Source: Frondihabitans sp.
GTDB taxonomy: Bacteria; Actinomycetota; Actinomycetes; Actinomycetales; Microbacteriaceae
Reading direction: 5' to 3'
NCBI GenBank assembly: GCA_025464735.1
Contig: JAODMX010000142.1
Span: 1 to 5,830, forward strand
Length of the DNA stretch: 5,830 nt
Below the pieces are notes generated by a model. That model did no database searches, had not been told where the DNA came from, and saw only the letters and a program-made list of their open reading frames with translations. The stretch's first letter is position 1; the number at the start of each line of letters is the position of its first letter. Of this stretch, positions 4,523-5,830 are shown piece after piece. The position numbers and the translations under genes were made by a program.

Positions 4523-5830
4523 ATGACCACTGCACTCGAAGCACTCGAAAAAGATCTCCGGGAGCTCCTCGGCGATCGCGGGGTTTCCCGTGAACTGGCC
4601 GCCCGGGAGAAGGCCTCGGTCGACGGCTCCCGGCTCTCCCCCGTCATCAGCGAACAGCTGCCGCTCGGCCTGGCCGATCTCGTGGCGTTCCCGGCGAACG
4701 CCGACGAGATCGCCGCAGCCGTCGCGGCAGCCGTCCACCACTCCGTGCCGATCACGCCTCGCGGCAAGGGCACGGGCAACTACGGTCAGGCGATCCCGAT
4801 GTCGGGCGGTCTCGTGCTCGATATGTCGCGGGCACGAGCCATCACCGAGGTCGGCGACGGATTCATCACGGCCGAGGCCGGAACGACCATGGTGGCCCTG
4901 GAGCAGGCAGCGAACAAGACCGGGCAGCAGATCCTCATGTATCCCTCCACGGCGCAGTCGTCGCTCGGCGGATTCCTTTCGGGAGGGTCAGGGGGCACGG
5001 GGTCGATCAAACACGGATCGAACAGCATGGGCTTCGTGGCAGCACTCGACGTGGTGCACGCCGTGCCACGCGCATCGCTCATCCACGTCGTCGGCGAGGA
5101 TGCGCAGCCCTACGTGCACAACTACGGCACCGCCGGCATCATCGCCCGGGCGTCGGTGCGCCTCGAACCGCTTCAAGACTGGCGAGGCTTCTTCGCCAGC
5201 TTCGACACGTTCGAGCAGGCACTGAGTCTGATTCGACCGTTCGCCGCTCTCGAGCCGACACCTCGACTCGTCTCCGCCGACCTTCCGACCCTCGCCGACG
5301 CCCTCCCCGATGATCCCGGGATCGTGAAGGGTCGAGTGTCGCTTCGAGGGATCCTAGATGCCACCACGATCGGCGAGGCGAGTGCGCTGGTCGTCTCCGC
5401 CGGTGGGCGTGTCGAAGACATTCGGGAGGGAGCTCAGACCTCGATGAAGATCAGCATGATGTCGTACAACCATCCGATCGAGTGGCTGCAGAAGGCCTAC
5501 CCCAACACGTACTTCCACGTCGAGGTGTCAGGCGACGCGCTCATCGACCGGATCGACGAGGTGCACGCGGTCTACCCCGGCGGAATGCTGCACATCGAAT
5601 CGCAGCATGGCCGGCCGATCGGGATGCTCGCGGGCATCTATACCTCGGCCGCCGACGTCTACGCCGGGTTCGCCGCCCTGACCGAGCTGGGGGTCGGCTA
5701 CCACAACCCCCACCAGTGGTTCGTGGACTTCGAGACCGAGCGGACGCGGAACCTTGCCGCCATCACGGATCCTTCGGGTCTCCTCAATCCCGGAAAGCTC
5801 TTCGCCACGAGCGACAGCGCTGGTGCGTCT
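4523..5830 (+). CDS. FAD-binding oxidoreductase, VAO/PCMH family (FAD_binding_4), 3' end just outside window
   Basis: A flavoenzyme of at least 436 residues; no stop codon occurs before the edge. The N-terminal FAD domain is clear: LVAFPANADEI (53-63), PRGKGTGNYGQ (79-89), GGLVLDMSR (95-103), AEAGTTM (117-123), PSTAQSSLGGFLSGGSGG (141-158), then SIKHGS and YGTAGII (201-207). This is the VAO/PCMH fold seen in GlcD-like oxidases and dehydrogenases. PRGKGTGNYGQ occupies the position where some members attach FAD through His, and no His-Cys pair is seen, so FAD is probably non-covalent. The C-terminal half has MMSYNHPIEWLQKAYPNTYF (312-331) and YHNPHQWF (393-400), likely substrate-domain elements, and DPSGLLNPGKLF (416-427), the usual C-terminal 'D..glLNPGK' closing motif. 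Only a few residues should therefore be missing. ATG 4523 follows GGAAGGA (4510-4516) at good spacing. It shares the operon with the importer and amidohydrolase and likely oxidises the same compound or a product. Confidence 0.87.
   Translation, partial: MTTALEALEKDLRELLGDRGVSRELAAREKASVDGSRLSPVISEQLPLGLADLVAFPANADEIAAAVAAAVHHSVPITPRGKGTGNYGQAIPMSGGLVLDMSRARAITEVGDGFITAEAGTTMVALEQAANKTGQQILMYPSTAQSSLGGFLSGGSGGTGSIKHGSNSMGFVAALDVVHAVPRASLIHVVGEDAQPYVHNYGTAGIIARASVRLEPLQDWRGFFASFDTFEQALSLIRPFAALEPTPRLVSADLPTLADALPDDPGIVKGRVSLRGILDATTIGEASALVVSAGGRVEDIREGAQTSMKISMMSYNHPIEWLQKAYPNTYFHVEVSGDALIDRIDEVHAVYPGGMLHIESQHGRPIGMLAGIYTSAADVYAGFAALTELGVGYHNPHQWFVDFETERTRNLAAITDPSGLLNPGKLFATSDSAGAS

Overview
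The window looks like part of a chromosome from a high-GC actinobacterium, probably of the Microbacteriaceae type. The grounds are a GC content of roughly two thirds by eye, strong preference for C or G in third codon positions, GTG and TTG starts, a short actinobacterial-type lipoprotein signal and tight gene packing. The assignment to family is an inference, since no rRNA or marker gene is present.

Layout. Positions 1-167 hold the N-terminal part of a leftward gene for an XRE-type helix-turn-helix regulator, cut by the window edge. Positions 168-326 are a divergent control region with a perfect 8-bp inverted repeat (264-282) and a cluster of TTCGAA-type repeats (200-242). From 327 to the right edge five genes run in the same direction with very small gaps: a CodA-like amidohydrolase (327-1601), an ABC ATPase (1611-2393), an ABC permease (2393-3253), a substrate-binding lipoprotein (3307-4497) and a VAO/PCMH-type FAD-linked oxidoreductase (4523 to beyond 5830). 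No terminator-like hairpin is seen between them, so one operon is likely.

How it works together (inference). The lipoprotein, permease and ATPase form a complete NitT/TauT-type importer for a small organic solute. The amidohydrolase keeps every metal and catalytic residue of bacterial cytosine deaminase but lacks the loop Gln that reads cytosine, so it should deaminate or hydrolyse a different nitrogen compound, probably a ring or amide. The FAD enzyme would oxidise the substrate or a product. The divergent XRE regulator is the natural candidate to control the operon through the inverted repeat. The module reads as a substrate-uptake and breakdown cassette for a nitrogen-containing compound that cannot be named from sequence alone.

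No tRNA, rRNA, CRISPR array, insertion sequence, phage gene or origin was seen. The most interesting points are the unassigned substrate of the amidohydrolase/FAD oxidase/importer combination and the well-formed operator. There is no sign of an exotic defence or mobile system.
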